From Marinobacter salinisoli (lineage in GTDB: Bacteria; Pseudomonadota; Gammaproteobacteria; Pseudomonadales; Oleiphilaceae): a DNA stretch of 64,000 nucleotides. Below, one piece after another: positions 31,419 through 41,426 of the stretch. The notes under the pieces were generated by a model. The model did no database searches. It saw only the letters and a program-made list of their open reading frames with translations, and was not told the origin of the DNA. The translations under genes were made by a program, and so were the position numbers. Each line of letters starts with the position of its first letter. Positions within the stretch are counted from its first letter, which is position 1. The stretch covers positions 1,488,001 through 1,552,000 of the forward strand of contig NZ_CP071247.1 of the NCBI RefSeq assembly GCF_017301335.1, in the 5' to 3' direction.

Positions 31419-32379
31419 CGCGCGCGACCGCGAGTTCGCTGAGTAACTCCATCGCGGTTTTGTGGGGTGAGGCCGAAAGGGTGTTCAGGCACTCATTTGC
31501 CTTCGCGGCTTCATCCCGGGCTTTCTGCATGGTGTACTCAAGGGCGCCGGAGGTTTCGACAATCTCGCCGATGCGTGACAGGTCCTCCAGGCCACCCTTG
31601 CGAATCGCCTGGCGGATGAGGTTCGCATCGCTGTCGCTGCCATTCGTCATGGCGTAGATCAGGGGCAGGGTTACTTTGCCTTCGGCCAGGTCGTCGCCGA
31701 CATTTTTACCCATGGTTTGCGCATCACCACGGTAATCCAGAACGTCATCGACCAGTTGAAAGGCCAGGCCGAGGTGCCGGCCATAATCTCTCAGTGCCTG
31801 AACCTGTGTATCGCTGGCGCCGGCCAGGAGGGCGCCGGAATGGGAGGCAGCCTCGAACAGCTTGGCGGTTTTGTCGTGGATGACCTTCAGGTACTGGTCT
31901 TCCGTCAGGTTGGGGTTCTTGACGTTCATCAGCTGCATCACCTCGCCCTCGGCGATGACCGCGGTGGCGTGGGAGAGCACGTCCATGATGGCCAGGCTCT
32001 TGAGTTCCACCATCATCTCGAACGCCCGTGCGTACAGGAAATCGCCGACCAGAACGCTGGGCGCGTTGCCCCAGCGGGCGTTGGCCGTGCTGCGGCCCCG
32101 GCGCATGTCCGAGGTGTCCACGACGTCATCGTGCAGCAGCGTCGCGGTGTGCAGGAATTCAATCACCGCCGCCAGCTTCAGGTGATCGTCCTTGTCATAG
32201 CCGGCTGCCTGGCTGGAAAGCAGTACCAGAAGGGGTCTGAGTCGTTTCCCGCCACTTTCGATCAGGTACTGGGCGATCTTTTCCACCAGGGGGACGTTGG
32301 AGCCAAGCCGCTCGAGAATCAGGTCGTTTACCCGGCTGAAGTCCTCGGCCACGGTGTCGTATATACGCTGGGCTGTCAT
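31411..32379 (-). CDS. ispB: Polyprenyl (octaprenyl) diphosphate synthase
   Basis: 322-residue trans-prenyltransferase that extends farnesyl diphosphate to the long isoprenoid tail of ubiquinone. The two aspartate-rich motifs are LLHDDVVDTSDMRRG (first) and QLVDDVLDYRGDA (second), with GGKRLRPLL near the N-terminus. The frame is open to 32451, but MTAQRIYDTVAEDF at 32379 is the family-like start. Chain length (C40 or C45) cannot be told here. It diverges from rplU, a gene pairing conserved from E. coli to Pseudomonas. Confidence 0.95.
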   Translation of the reverse strand: MTAQRIYDTVAEDFSRVNDLILERLGSNVPLVEKIAQYLIESGGKRLRPLLVLLSSQAAGYDKDDHLKLAAVIEFLHTATLLHDDVVDTSDMRRGRSTANARWGNAPSVLVGDFLYARAFEMMVELKSLAIMDVLSHATAVIAEGEVMQLMNVKNPNLTEDQYLKVIHDKTAKLFEAASHSGALLAGASDTQVQALRDYGRHLGLAFQLVDDVLDYRGDAQTMGKNVGDDLAEGKVTLPLIYAMTNGSDSDANLIRQAIRKGGLEDLSRIGEIVETSGALEYTMQKARDEAAKANECLNTLSASPHKTAMELLSELAVARVN

Positions 32380-32485
32380 GCGGCTTGTGAATCCTTGATG
32401 CTGCGTTAGGTGGTACTGGTAGTAAGCAAAAAACAGGGCAGGTCGCGGCAATGCTAGGTATTACCGGCTTTAGTGTCAACTTGGC

Positions 32486-32514
32486 TTGTATTGGCCGGCG
32501 GCTTTTCGTACAAT
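32486..32514 (+). promoter_or_regulatory. Candidate sigma-70 promoter of rplU-rpmA
   Basis: TTGTAT (32486-32491) and TACAAT (32509-32514) are separated by exactly 17 bases, about 110 bases before the rplU ATG. Confidence 0.65.
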
Positions 32515-32542
32515 CACGCGCCCAACTCATCCCAACCTGCGC

Positions 32543-32600
32543 TCCCTGCTATAGGGTTGCCGAAGTGCTTCCCTTAGAACCAGGTGGATAAGAGCAGGGA
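32543..32600 (+). other. Structured leader of rplU (possible autoregulatory RNA)
   Basis: TCCCTGCT (32543-32550) is complementary to AGCAGGGA (32593-32600), enclosing a smaller hairpin made of AGGG/CCCT with GAAG/CTTC inside. It lies in the transcribed leader just before the rplU ribosome site. Ribosomal protein leaders are often control elements; for this one that is an inference. Confidence 0.45.
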
Positions 32601-32623
32601 TGGGTCAATCGCGGAGAAGGTAA

Positions 32624-32935
32624 ATGTACGCAGTTATTGTTAGCGGTGGTAAGCAGCACCGTGTGAAAGAAGGCGAAACTCTGAAGCTGGAAAAGCTGGA
32701 AGTTGAAACCGGTGCCAGCGTTGATTTCGATCGCGTTCTGCTGGTCGCCGACGGTGACAACGTTAAGGTTGGTGCTCCGGTGGTTGACGGTGCCAAGGTT
32801 ACCGCTGAAGTGGTTAGCCACGGTCGTCACGACAAAGTGAACATCATCAAGTTCCGTCGTCGTAAGCATCACATGAAGCGTCAGGGCCACCGTCAGTGGT
32901 TCACTGAAGTCAAGATCACGGGTATCAAGGGCTAA
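32624..32935 (+). CDS. rplU: 50S ribosomal protein L21
   Basis: 103 residues, the standard bacterial L21, which contacts 23S rRNA in the large subunit. [18 protein letters not shown] at the start and [16 protein letters not shown] near the end are the conserved L21 blocks. GGAGAAGG lies just before the ATG. Followed by rpmA after 36 bases in the usual rplU-rpmA operon. Confidence 0.98.
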   Translation: MYAVIVSGGKQHRVKEGETLKLEKLEVETGASVDFDRVLLVADGDNVKVGAPVVDGAKVTAEVVSHGRHDKVNIIKFRRRKHHMKRQGHRQWFTEVKITGIKG

Positions 32936-32971
32936 GGCTCTCGAATTACCCCTTAAATAAGGAGGCTGGTA

Positions 32972-33232
32972 ATGGCTCATAAGAAGGCAGCAGGTAGTAC
33001 CCGTAACGGTCGCGATTCCGAGTCGAAACGACTTGGTGTCAAGCGCTTCGGCGGTGAAGCTGTATCTGCAGGCAGCATCATCGTTCGTCAGCGCGGCACA
33101 CGTTTCCACGCTGGTAGCAACGTAGGCATTGGCAAGGACCACACCCTGTTTGCGAAAGCAGACGGCCAGGTGAAGTTCGAAGTCAAAGGCCCGCAGAGCC
33201 GCAAGTTCGTGAGCATCGTTCCGGCTGCGTAA
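32972..33232 (+). CDS. rpmA: 50S ribosomal protein L27
   Basis: 86-residue L27. The N-terminal [16 protein letters not shown] reaches the peptidyl-transferase centre in the family and is of the uncleaved gammaproteobacterial type; [15 protein letters not shown] and [11 protein letters not shown] follow. An AAGGAGG ribosome site (33-base region before the ATG) is strong. Ends before a terminator that separates it from obgE. Confidence 0.98.
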   Translation: MAHKKAAGSTRNGRDSESKRLGVKRFGGEAVSAGSIIVRQRGTRFHAGSNVGIGKDHTLFAKADGQVKFEVKGPQSRKFVSIVPAA

Positions 33233-33299
33233 GCAGCGGCGATCCGGTTCTGTCGAACCTTGGGTAGCGTTGATATGCTGATATAGTCAGTATCAATGA

Positions 33300-34577
<1,278 letters not shown>

Positions 34578-34598
34578 TCTGAGAGACACGCACGCATC

Positions 34599-35723
34599 AT
34601 GAGTGAACGTACCCAGCTGCGCCAGGCCCGTCGTCTGGTGATCAAGATCGGAAGCGCCTTGCTGACCAACGATGGTAAGGGTCTTGACGTGGCATCGCTG
34701 GGCTTGTGGGTGGATCAGATTGCCGAGCTGATCAGCGGCGGCGTTGAGGTGGTGATCGTTTCCTCCGGTTCCGTAGCGGAGGGTATGAGCCGGCTGGGCT
34801 GGTCTGAGCGGCCAAAGCAGCTGCATCTTTTGCAGGCTGCCGCAGCGACCGGTCAGATGGGGCTGGTGCAGACCTGGGAAGCGCAGTTCAAGCGTCACGG
34901 CTTGCACAGTGCGCAGATACTGCTGACTCACGATGATCTGTCCGATCGCAAGCGCTACCTCAACGGTCGTAGCACACTCCGTGCGCTGCTCGACGTGGGG
35001 GTCGTTCCCATCGTGAACGAAAACGATACCGTGGTCACCGATGAAATCCGCTTTGGCGACAACGATACTCTAGGAGCCTTGGTGGCCAACCTGATTGAGG
35101 CTGACGGGCTGGTCATTCTGACCGACCAGCTTGGGCTCTTCGATAAGGATCCCCGAAAGCACGCCGATGCTTCGCTGGTCACCGAGTGCAAGGCCAGCGA
35201 TGCATCGCTCGATGCCATGGCAGGGGGCGGCGCTGGTGCCCTGGGTAGGGGCGGGATGCTGACCAAGCTGCGGGCGGCTCGGCTGGCCGCGCGCTCGGGT
35301 GCCTTTACGGTGATTGCTGGCGGGCGCATTGAGCATGTGATCACCCGGTTGCGAGACGGCGAGGTGCTGGGCACTTTGCTGTTGCCAGAGCAGGGGCGCA
35401 CTGCCGCTCGCAAGCAGTGGCTGGCGAGTCATCTGCAAACCCGTGGCCGGCTGATTCTGGATGACGGCGCGGTACGGATGGTCTGCCTCAACGGGCGCAG
35501 TCTGTTACCGGTGGGTGTGAAAGAGGTGTCGGGCGCATTTCGCCGGGGTGAAATGGTGTCGTGTGTGAACTCCTCGGGCAAGGAGGTGGCCCGGGGGCTG
35601 GTCAATTATGACGCGGCTGAAGCCCGGTCTATTGCGGGCCAATCCAGTGACCGCATTGTTGAGGTTCTGGGCTATGCGTCGGGTGAGGAGATGATTCATC
35701 GCGATAATCTGGTGGTTGTCTGA
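34599..35723 (+). CDS. proB: Glutamate 5-kinase
   Basis: First enzyme of proline synthesis, making glutamyl 5-phosphate from glutamate and ATP. 374 residues: an amino acid kinase domain (about 1-260) with [26 protein letters not shown] and [13 protein letters not shown], and a C-terminal PUA domain (about 280-370). Feedback inhibition by proline is a family property. Follows obgE after 21 bases. The next gene downstream is 464 bases away. Confidence 0.97.
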   Translation: MSERTQLRQARRLVIKIGSALLTNDGKGLDVASLGLWVDQIAELISGGVEVVIVSSGSVAEGMSRLGWSERPKQLHLLQAAAATGQMGLVQTWEAQFKRHGLHSAQILLTHDDLSDRKRYLNGRSTLRALLDVGVVPIVNENDTVVTDEIRFGDNDTLGALVANLIEADGLVILTDQLGLFDKDPRKHADASLVTECKASDASLDAMAGGGAGALGRGGMLTKLRAARLAARSGAFTVIAGGRIEHVITRLRDGEVLGTLLLPEQGRTAARKQWLASHLQTRGRLILDDGAVRMVCLNGRSLLPVGVKEVSGAFRRGEMVSCVNSSGKEVARGLVNYDAAEARSIAGQSSDRIVEVLGYASGEEMIHRDNLVVV

Positions 35724-36187
35724 TAGGTCTTTGGAGTCGTCCACCTGACGGTTCCAGCGGCTCTTATTTAAGCATCCTGTTAGCCTAGTTCGCAGTCAGC
35801 TCATATTCTCAAGCCCTTCACGTCACCTCCCGGTCAAGCCTCAGGTCTTAGGTTTTCCTGATCCCCCCAAAGAAGCGTATTGAGCTTTCTCCATCATTGG
35901 CCCTGCAAGCACAATTTTTTATCCACTTGCCGCAGAGCATGCCTGGCGCCGTCGTTAAGTAGCGTCTGATCAACAGCATTGAGCAATAGTATGAACTGCG
36001 TCTCATTTTATAGGCGTTGCTTCGATTTATTGCCTTTGCCTGCTGACCCTGCACGTTCTTTACACTATACCTTTCAATTGTAACAAAAATTTAACAATGG
36101 ACTGCGTGCGGCCTAACCGGTAGATGTCCTCGAATTTGAGGCTATAAGGGGCGGTTGCTGGCAGGCGGTAAGATGACGTGAGGGAAT
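35724..36187. other. Long gene-free gap between proB and the giant lipoprotein gene
   Basis: 464 bases with no convincing gene. The part from about 35990 to 36100 is much more A+T-rich than the surroundings. TTTACA at 36059-36064 and TAACAA at 36081-36086 form a weak -35/-10 pair for the downstream gene. No direct or inverted repeats typical of an insertion sequence, no tRNA and no recognisable riboswitch were seen. AGGGA at 36181-36185 serves as the ribosome site of the next gene. Confidence 0.5.
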
Positions 36188-39100
36188 ATGTCGACTCTAA
36201 CGGAAGGCCTGTCGGGTGCTGAAGAGTGCCGGTTTGTAAATTCCAGTTGCCAGGTGGCGCAGGGAATCAGTGTTGTATTCGTGCTGTTACTGGCTCTTGC
36301 GCTGTCTGCTTGCGGTGGGGATTCCGGCGAATCCGCCGACGGAGCTGATTCTGGCTCGGTTGAGGTGACTGCCGGGGAATTGCCAGCGATTTCCAAAGTT
36401 GCCTCCCTGAGTCGCAACTACGTTGAGGTTGAGTTCGCTCACTCAGCGGACACCGAAGTCTCCAGTAATCCTCTGCACTACAACGTCACGTTATCGAACG
36501 GTAACCGGGTGTTGGTGGTCGCTGCCTACCCGGGAGCGGAAGGTAAAACCGTTCTGCTTCAGCTTGCTCCGGAGGAAGAAGATATCCAGTTGATTCCGAA
36601 CGGAACTCTTCAGCTGGATCTCGCAAATGTTAACGATGAGCCCGTTCTGTTCATCGGTGATGGCAGCGAGGAGCCGCGGCTGCTGGCGCTCACGTCCCTC
36701 AGTGACACCGTTGTGATTTTGCGCTTCAGTGAGCCGGTTTCGGATGCGGCCGGTGACATCAAGAACTATCGCCTGACATCCAATGCCGGCAACGGTCTCA
36801 AAATTACCCAGGTTGTCTTGGGCGCTGAGGCCGATACCGTTGTCTTGACCACGGAGTCGCAGGATGATGCCTACTACAATCTGGAACTGAGCAAAGTGAC
36901 AGGACTCGTTAGCAGCTTGCCGCTGTATATGCTGCCTTCCGACAAGACTTTCCTTGGCATGTCCCTTGAAACCGCAATCGCGGAACCTCCGTCCGTGGTC
37001 AGCGCGGCATCGTTGGATAACACCCATGTGCGGGTCACCTTCAGCAAGCCGATGAGCGAGCAGACGCCAGGCTCTGCAACCTTCTCTATTACTCAGGCCA
37101 ATGTGAACCCGGAATCTGGCGTTCTTGAGGTGCTGGAAGCTCGCTTTGCCAGCGCGGATCAGCGAGTTATTGAGCTTACCACTCGATCCCAGAGTGAGCT
37201 GACCTACCAGGTTGCCGTGACCAACGCCACCGACATGTATGGCCAGCAGTTGAAGGTTAACGATGGCGTGGTCTCATTCGGGACCGCCAATACGGCCATC
37301 TTTGCCGGAACGCCTGCTGGTGCGGCTGAGCTTGTGGATTCCGATGGCGATGGCCTGTACGACAGTGAGGAGCAGGCCGGCACCATTGTCGTGGTGGAGA
37401 TGGCGAACGGTGAAATCATTACCCGGCAGGTAACCAGCGACCCCAGCCTCGCCGACACTGATGGCGATGGCCTCGACGACTTCCTGGAACTGCAGTTCGG
37501 CATGAACCCCCGGGCTACCGACACCGATGGGGACGGCATTCACGATAATCTCGAGCTGAACAAGGTCTACAGCAACCCATTTGCCCAGGACAGTGATCTG
37601 GACGGTTTGCAGGATGGTTTCGAGCATTTTGATCTCAAAACATCGCCGGTACTGGCAGATACCGATGGCGATCAGCTGGATGATTATCGGGAGTTGTTCG
37701 AACTGAATCGTGATCCGCGGATTGCCGACGTGCCCAGGCTAGCCATCAGCGTGGGTGACGTTCGGCTTCAGCTTGACGAGCGGTTCAGTTACACGGATGA
37801 AACCGGTGAGGTGATTACGGAAGAGTCCAACACCAGCACAACGTTGACCCAGAGTGAAAATACTTCCTTCACGAGAACCGATGGCGGCACAGATGAATGG
37901 GGAGGTGGCGGTGGCTTTAGAACAGGCTTTGGTAATGGCAGTTTTTTTGGCGGGGACAAAGGCGTTTCCGGTGGGATCGAGGTCACTGGCTATGTGTTTG
38001 ATACCAATAACACCAACTGGCAGACAGACAAAGCATCGGCAAAGGAATCGCAAGAGGCCTATGAACGATCACAGACGAAGGGCCAGGAGTTGAGCAGTAC
38101 TCAAACCGTGTCGCGCGAAGTGATCGGGGCCAGTATTGATGTCCCTCTGAGTATCACCAACGAGGGAAATGTTCCGTTTACCCTTCGCAATCTGGAAGTG
38201 ACCGTGTTGCAGCAAATTGGTGGTCGCGACAGGTTTTTACCGGTGGCCACGCTGGTATCGAGTTCCGAACTCGCCACCGGGTCTCCGCTGACCATTAATC
38301 TGGGCGGTGGCACAAACGAGCGTGGGCCCTTCCTGTTCACCAGTCGCGAAGTGTTCCCGAATCTGGTCGAGAGTCTGATGCGCAACCCGGCTTCGCTGGT
38401 GTTTCGCGTCGCCAACTACGATGTCGAGGATGAGCTGGGGCGCAACTATACGTTTATCAGTCAGGTTGCCCGGGACCGCACCGGCAGTATCGTACTGGAT
38501 TATGGTGACGCCGGCGCCGCTGAAAATTACCTGCTGGCCACGGCGGGCGTCTTGCAGGACGATCAGTACCTCGGCGGATTCAGCCCATCTGGGCGGGCGC
38601 TGGGGCTGCCTCTGAGTTACCTGCTGGAATCGACGATTGGCTTGCCCCGCCACCAGAGCACTCAGGACTACATTTCCGCCGGCTTTGACGGCGTTCTGAA
38701 TACGACTGCCCAGGGTGATGACGTTTTGGATGCGGGTGCTCAGGTGATTCGGGCAGGCGCCAACGGTTGGCTCGAAACGCCACCAGCCGGCGACGACTAC
38801 ATCGCTAATCCGACCGGTGTCAGCGGCATTATTGCGGGCCTGAATAAGACCGCCGACAGTATTGCCCAAGGGGATGATATCCAGCTGGTTCCTGTGGGTA
38901 CGAGTGGTGTCGGTCTCGGTACGGTTGTTATTGGTCCCGGAGAGAACGGTGTGCTGGATACGCCTGCCAAAGAGGACGATATTGTTGATTTTATAGGTGG
39001 TTTTGAAACCAGTCGCACGTGCTCGGCATTTTCAGACAACGCGGGGGCAATTTGCCGGGTCGACGGTGAATGCCTGAGCGGCTCGTGCAGCGGCCCCCAG

Positions 39101-41398
39101 AAGCTGGCGCGGATCAAATCCCTACGCAATGGCGATTTTAACCGGGGCTGGGTGATTCTTACCTCCGGCCAGCTGCCGGATGCCGCCGATTTTGATCAGA
39201 TTACCGTTGAACCGGGCGACAACCTCAGTCTGGCCTTTTTGCAGGATCTGGATCGCGACGGCCTGTTTGCCCGCAACGAGTTCCTGTTTGGGTCGACCGA
39301 CAGCGACCGTAACCGTTTTGACAACAGGCTTTTTGGCCCGGATTTCGCGGGAGAGCCGGCGGGTACTGATGTTGTGCCGGATTCCGTGGACAGCGACCAG
39401 GACGGTTTGAGCGATTTCGCGGAAGTCTTTGTTGGCTGGAAGGTTGCCGTAGACGGCGGCGCCTTGCGCCAGACCTTTTCTTCGCCCCGATTCGGCGATA
39501 CCGATGGCGATGGTCTTTGGGATATTGAAGAACAGGATCTGCGGGGCTTTTGCGAGCCTGATGACAGCCGTAAGCAAGCACTTTGTGCCTTCCAGGGCGA
39601 CGATCCGGTCATTCAGGCGGACGCCATTGGTATTATTGCGGGCGCAAACAAGACTGCGGACACCACGGCCGTGGGTGATGATGAGCAATTGACACCACCG
39701 CAAGCGGCTGGCCTGGCCTATGGTACGCCGGTTGTCGGGCCTGGCCCTAATGGATTGTTGGATACGGCGCTTGCTGGCGACGATGTCTACGAGGCCGTAT
39801 CCAGTATTCCGCCCGCGACCGACCCGGCTGAGCCGGATACCGACCGGGATGGCGTTTCGGATTTCACGGAGCTTGATGGTTTCGATGCCTTGCTGGCCAT
39901 CGTCGACGGTGGCAACGGTGCAGCGGAGTCCCTCGCCACCGGCGACGATATCCAGCGCGCTTTCATCAACAATCCGGTGCCTTCCGGCAACGTCATTATC
40001 CTGCCGGGAGCCAACTCCTTTATCGATAGCACCCCTGCAGGGGATGATATCTTGCGCGAAGCCCAGACAGTTCTGACCGATCCGCTTCGCCGGGATAGCG
40101 ATGATGACTCGGTGGCAGATGGCAGTGAAGTTGTTCGCGGTTCTGATCCGACTGTGGACGATAGGGCGGATTTCTTTGACGCGGATCAGGATGGTTTGAC
40201 GGATGGCGAGGAGGATTTAGGCTGGCTGGTTTCGGTAAACGGTGGGGCCGGGTTCCAAGTTACCTCCAGCAAGTCGTTGCCAGATACTGATTTCGACGGC
40301 TTGCCGGATTTCGTCGAGCGTGATCTCCGCACCAATCCGCGTAGCGTAGACACCGATGGTGACACCATCAGTGATTACGACGAAGTTGCTGATCTGTCCA
40401 AGTACCTCAGTATTGCAGCGCTGTATCCGAATATGAACATCATATCGGCCAATACCGGTGGCTATGGTACGGACCCCACAAAGTCAGATACGGACAATGA
40501 TGATTTGTCCGATCAAGTGGAGTTGATTACGGGGTCGAGGCTTAGCTTGCCCGGAGAAACTATGGCAACCACGGTTTTCACGTCGCCCATTTTCGAAGAT
40601 ACCGATCTGGATGGCCTGCACGATGGTGATGAGATTGCTGCTCAGACGGATCCGACCAATGCAGATACCGATGGTGATGGTCGTAAGGACGGCGCAGAGG
40701 TTCTGGTAGGCACTGATCCGCTGATTCCTGACGTCGCTTTTCAGGTGGTCATGCGTGACATTCTGCACAACGGCTCCTGCTCGGATGGGACCAATAATGA
40801 CGATAACTTCGACGGTGAGGTCATGTGGTGGGTAGTGCTGACTGATCCACAAACCGGTGAGCGGGTTCTGCTCTCAGACGCATTGGATGCAGAGTATCTC
40901 GACATCATCGATGACGATCCTCTTGATGGAGCCTGGTTCCTGACGCCGACAACCTATGTTGGTAATGACTATGGGGGGAGGACGGATGTTCCCTTCTGGT
41001 TCTCTCTGGAGCCGCGGGCCTGCTATTACAAGCGCTCTAACGGTTTCGACAATGCATGGTTGCGGTTTGACAAGCGCTCACGGGTTTTCACCATGTCCCC
41101 GGGTGACTCGTTCTCCGTGGAGGGGGTCTTCATTGAACTCGATAACGACAACGTGTCGCAAGACTGTGGCCTGCCTCCGCGTTTCATTCCGCCGACACTC
41201 GTGGCCAGCAATTTTTACCAGAGACTGAGAAAGCGTTATGACTATTCCGATCTGGCTAATTCCTCTGGTCGACAGACTCTGGTCGGCAGCGATGCGGAGG
41301 ATATTGTGAATACAGGCTCGTGTAAGATTGATTTCCAGATTGATATTGAGGTGGTAGGAGATCAGGGGCCCAAGCGGGGCGGCTTCGAATCACCCTAG
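36188..41398 (+). CDS. Giant calcium-repeat lipoprotein with protective-antigen-like segment
   Basis: 1736-residue exported protein of unknown function. A signal segment ends in a lipobox (LALALSAC, Cys42). Three Ig-like repeats of about 90 residues occupy roughly 62-370. About 17 aspartate-rich repeats of the type DTDGDGLxDxxE (thrombospondin type 3-like) lie at about 384-511, 1019-1118 and 1300-1515. Between the first two blocks, about 518-770, is a segment ordered like the region after the calcium domain of anthrax protective antigen: Ser/Thr-rich NTSTTLTQSENTSFTR, a Gly-rich stretch, then a beta domain (SIDVPLSITNEGNVPFTLRN). Eight G-x-N-G...GDD repeats lie at about 832-935 and 1152-1297, and the C-terminal 220 residues match nothing I know. 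Single gene between proB and rpsT, with its own terminator. Adhesin, matrix or pore-forming roles are possible; none is shown. Confidence 0.85.
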   Translation: MSTLTEGLSGAEECRFVNSSCQVAQGISVVFVLLLALALSACGGDSGESADGADSGSVEVTAGELPAISKVASLSRNYVEVEFAHSADTEVSSNPLHYNVTLSNGNRVLVVAAYPGAEGKTVLLQLAPEEEDIQLIPNGTLQLDLANVNDEPVLFIGDGSEEPRLLALTSLSDTVVILRFSEPVSDAAGDIKNYRLTSNAGNGLKITQVVLGAEADTVVLTTESQDDAYYNLELSKVTGLVSSLPLYMLPSDKTFLGMSLETAIAEPPSVVSAASLDNTHVRVTFSKPMSEQTPGSATFSITQANVNPESGVLEVLEARFASADQRVIELTTRSQSELTYQVAVTNATDMYGQQLKVNDGVVSFGTANTAIFAGTPAGAAELVDSDGDGLYDSEEQAGTIVVVEMANGEIITRQVTSDPSLADTDGDGLDDFLELQFGMNPRATDTDGDGIHDNLELNKVYSNPFAQDSDLDGLQDGFEHFDLKTSPVLADTDGDQLDDYRELFELNRDPRIADVPRLAISVGDVRLQLDERFSYTDETGEVITEESNTSTTLTQSENTSFTRTDGGTDEWGGGGGFRTGFGNGSFFGGDKGVSGGIEVTGYVFDTNNTNWQTDKASAKESQEAYERSQTKGQELSSTQTVSREVIGASIDVPLSITNEGNVPFTLRNLEVTVLQQIGGRDRFLPVATLVSSSELATGSPLTINLGGGTNERGPFLFTSREVFPNLVESLMRNPASLVFRVANYDVEDELGRNYTFISQVARDRTGSIVLDYGDAGAAENYLLATAGVLQDDQYLGGFSPSGRALGLPLSYLLESTIGLPRHQSTQDYISAGFDGVLNTTAQGDDVLDAGAQVIRAGANGWLETPPAGDDYIANPTGVSGIIAGLNKTADSIAQGDDIQLVPVGTSGVGLGTVVIGPGENGVLDTPAKEDDIVDFIGGFETSRTCSAFSDNAGAICRVDGECLSGSCSGPQKLARIKSLRNGDFNRGWVILTSGQLPDAADFDQITVEPGDNLSLAFLQDLDRDGLFARNEFLFGSTDSDRNRFDNRLFGPDFAGEPAGTDVVPDSVDSDQDGLSDFAEVFVGWKVAVDGGALRQTFSSPRFGDTDGDGLWDIEEQDLRGFCEPDDSRKQALCAFQGDDPVIQADAIGIIAGANKTADTTAVGDDEQLTPPQAAGLAYGTPVVGPGPNGLLDTALAGDDVYEAVSSIPPATDPAEPDTDRDGVSDFTELDGFDALLAIVDGGNGAAESLATGDDIQRAFINNPVPSGNVIILPGANSFIDSTPAGDDILREAQTVLTDPLRRDSDDDSVADGSEVVRGSDPTVDDRADFFDADQDGLTDGEEDLGWLVSVNGGAGFQVTSSKSLPDTDFDGLPDFVERDLRTNPRSVDTDGDTISDYDEVADLSKYLSIAALYPNMNIISANTGGYGTDPTKSDTDNDDLSDQVELITGSRLSLPGETMATTVFTSPIFEDTDLDGLHDGDEIAAQTDPTNADTDGDGRKDGAEVLVGTDPLIPDVAFQVVMRDILHNGSCSDGTNNDDNFDGEVMWWVVLTDPQTGERVLLSDALDAEYLDIIDDDPLDGAWFLTPTTYVGNDYGGRTDVPFWFSLEPRACYYKRSNGFDNAWLRFDKRSRVFTMSPGDSFSVEGVFIELDNDNVSQDCGLPPRFIPPTLVASNFYQRLRKRYDYSDLANSSGRQTLVGSDAEDIVNTGSCKIDFQIDIEVVGDQGPKRGGFESP
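37337..37725 (+). repeat. Calcium-type aspartate repeats, block A
   Basis: Five tandem coding repeats, among them DSDGDGLYDSEE, DTDGDGLDDFLE, DTDGDGIHDNLE, DSDLDGLQDGFE and DTDGDQLDDYRE. Spacing of aspartates at alternate positions followed by Gly and an acidic residue is the calcium-binding pattern of thrombospondin type 3 and protective-antigen domain 1. Confidence 0.85.
38681..38993 (+). repeat. G-x-N-G...GDD coding repeats, units 1-4
   Basis: Four units of about 25-30 residues, each with a Gly-Asn turn followed 7-9 residues later by GDD or EDD: FDGVLNTTAQGDD, GANGWLETPPAGDD, GLNKTADSIAQGDD and GENGVLDTPAKEDD. I do not recognise the family. Confidence 0.75.
39245..39543 (+). repeat. Calcium-type aspartate repeats, block B
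   Basis: Coding repeats including DLDRDGLFARNE, DSDQDGLSDFAE and DTDGDGLWDIEE, same pattern as block A. Another copy (DTDRDGVSDFTE) lies near 39838-39873. Confidence 0.8.
39641..40076 (+). repeat. G-x-N-G...GDD coding repeats, units 5-8
   Basis: GANKTADTTAVGDD, GPNGLLDTALAGDD, GGNGAAESLATGDD and GANSFIDSTPAGDD. Units alternate between a KTAD/GAAE-like type and a GxLDT/xxDST-like type, suggesting that the ancestral module was a pair. Confidence 0.75.
40094..40733 (+). repeat. Calcium-type aspartate repeats, block C
   Basis: Seven coding repeats, for example DADQDGLTDGEE, DTDFDGLPDFVE, DTDGDTISDYDE, DTDNDDLSDQVE, DTDLDGLHDGDE and DTDGDGRKDGAE, several followed by a T/S-(D/N)-P capping motif as in thrombospondin type 3 arrays. 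Confidence 0.83.
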
Positions 41399-41426
41399 TG
41401 GTATTGGGTTTTATTGCGATAATAAA

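Noticed and set aside
33271..33295. Imperfect inverted repeat TGATA...TATCA before the rpmA terminator
   Set aside because: Interrupted pairing and position between a stop codon and a terminator give no clear role; it may be chance.
35848..36054. A 68-codon frame on the minus strand in the proB-giant gene gap
   Set aside because: No ribosome site, odd amino acid composition and no family resemblance; treated as non-coding.
36100..36187. Possible cyclic-di-GMP riboswitch before the giant gene, from the string GGCCTAA and a later GGTAGATG
   Set aside because: The rest of the GEMM consensus (GGGACGCAAAGCC and the tetraloop stem) is missing, so the match is coincidental.
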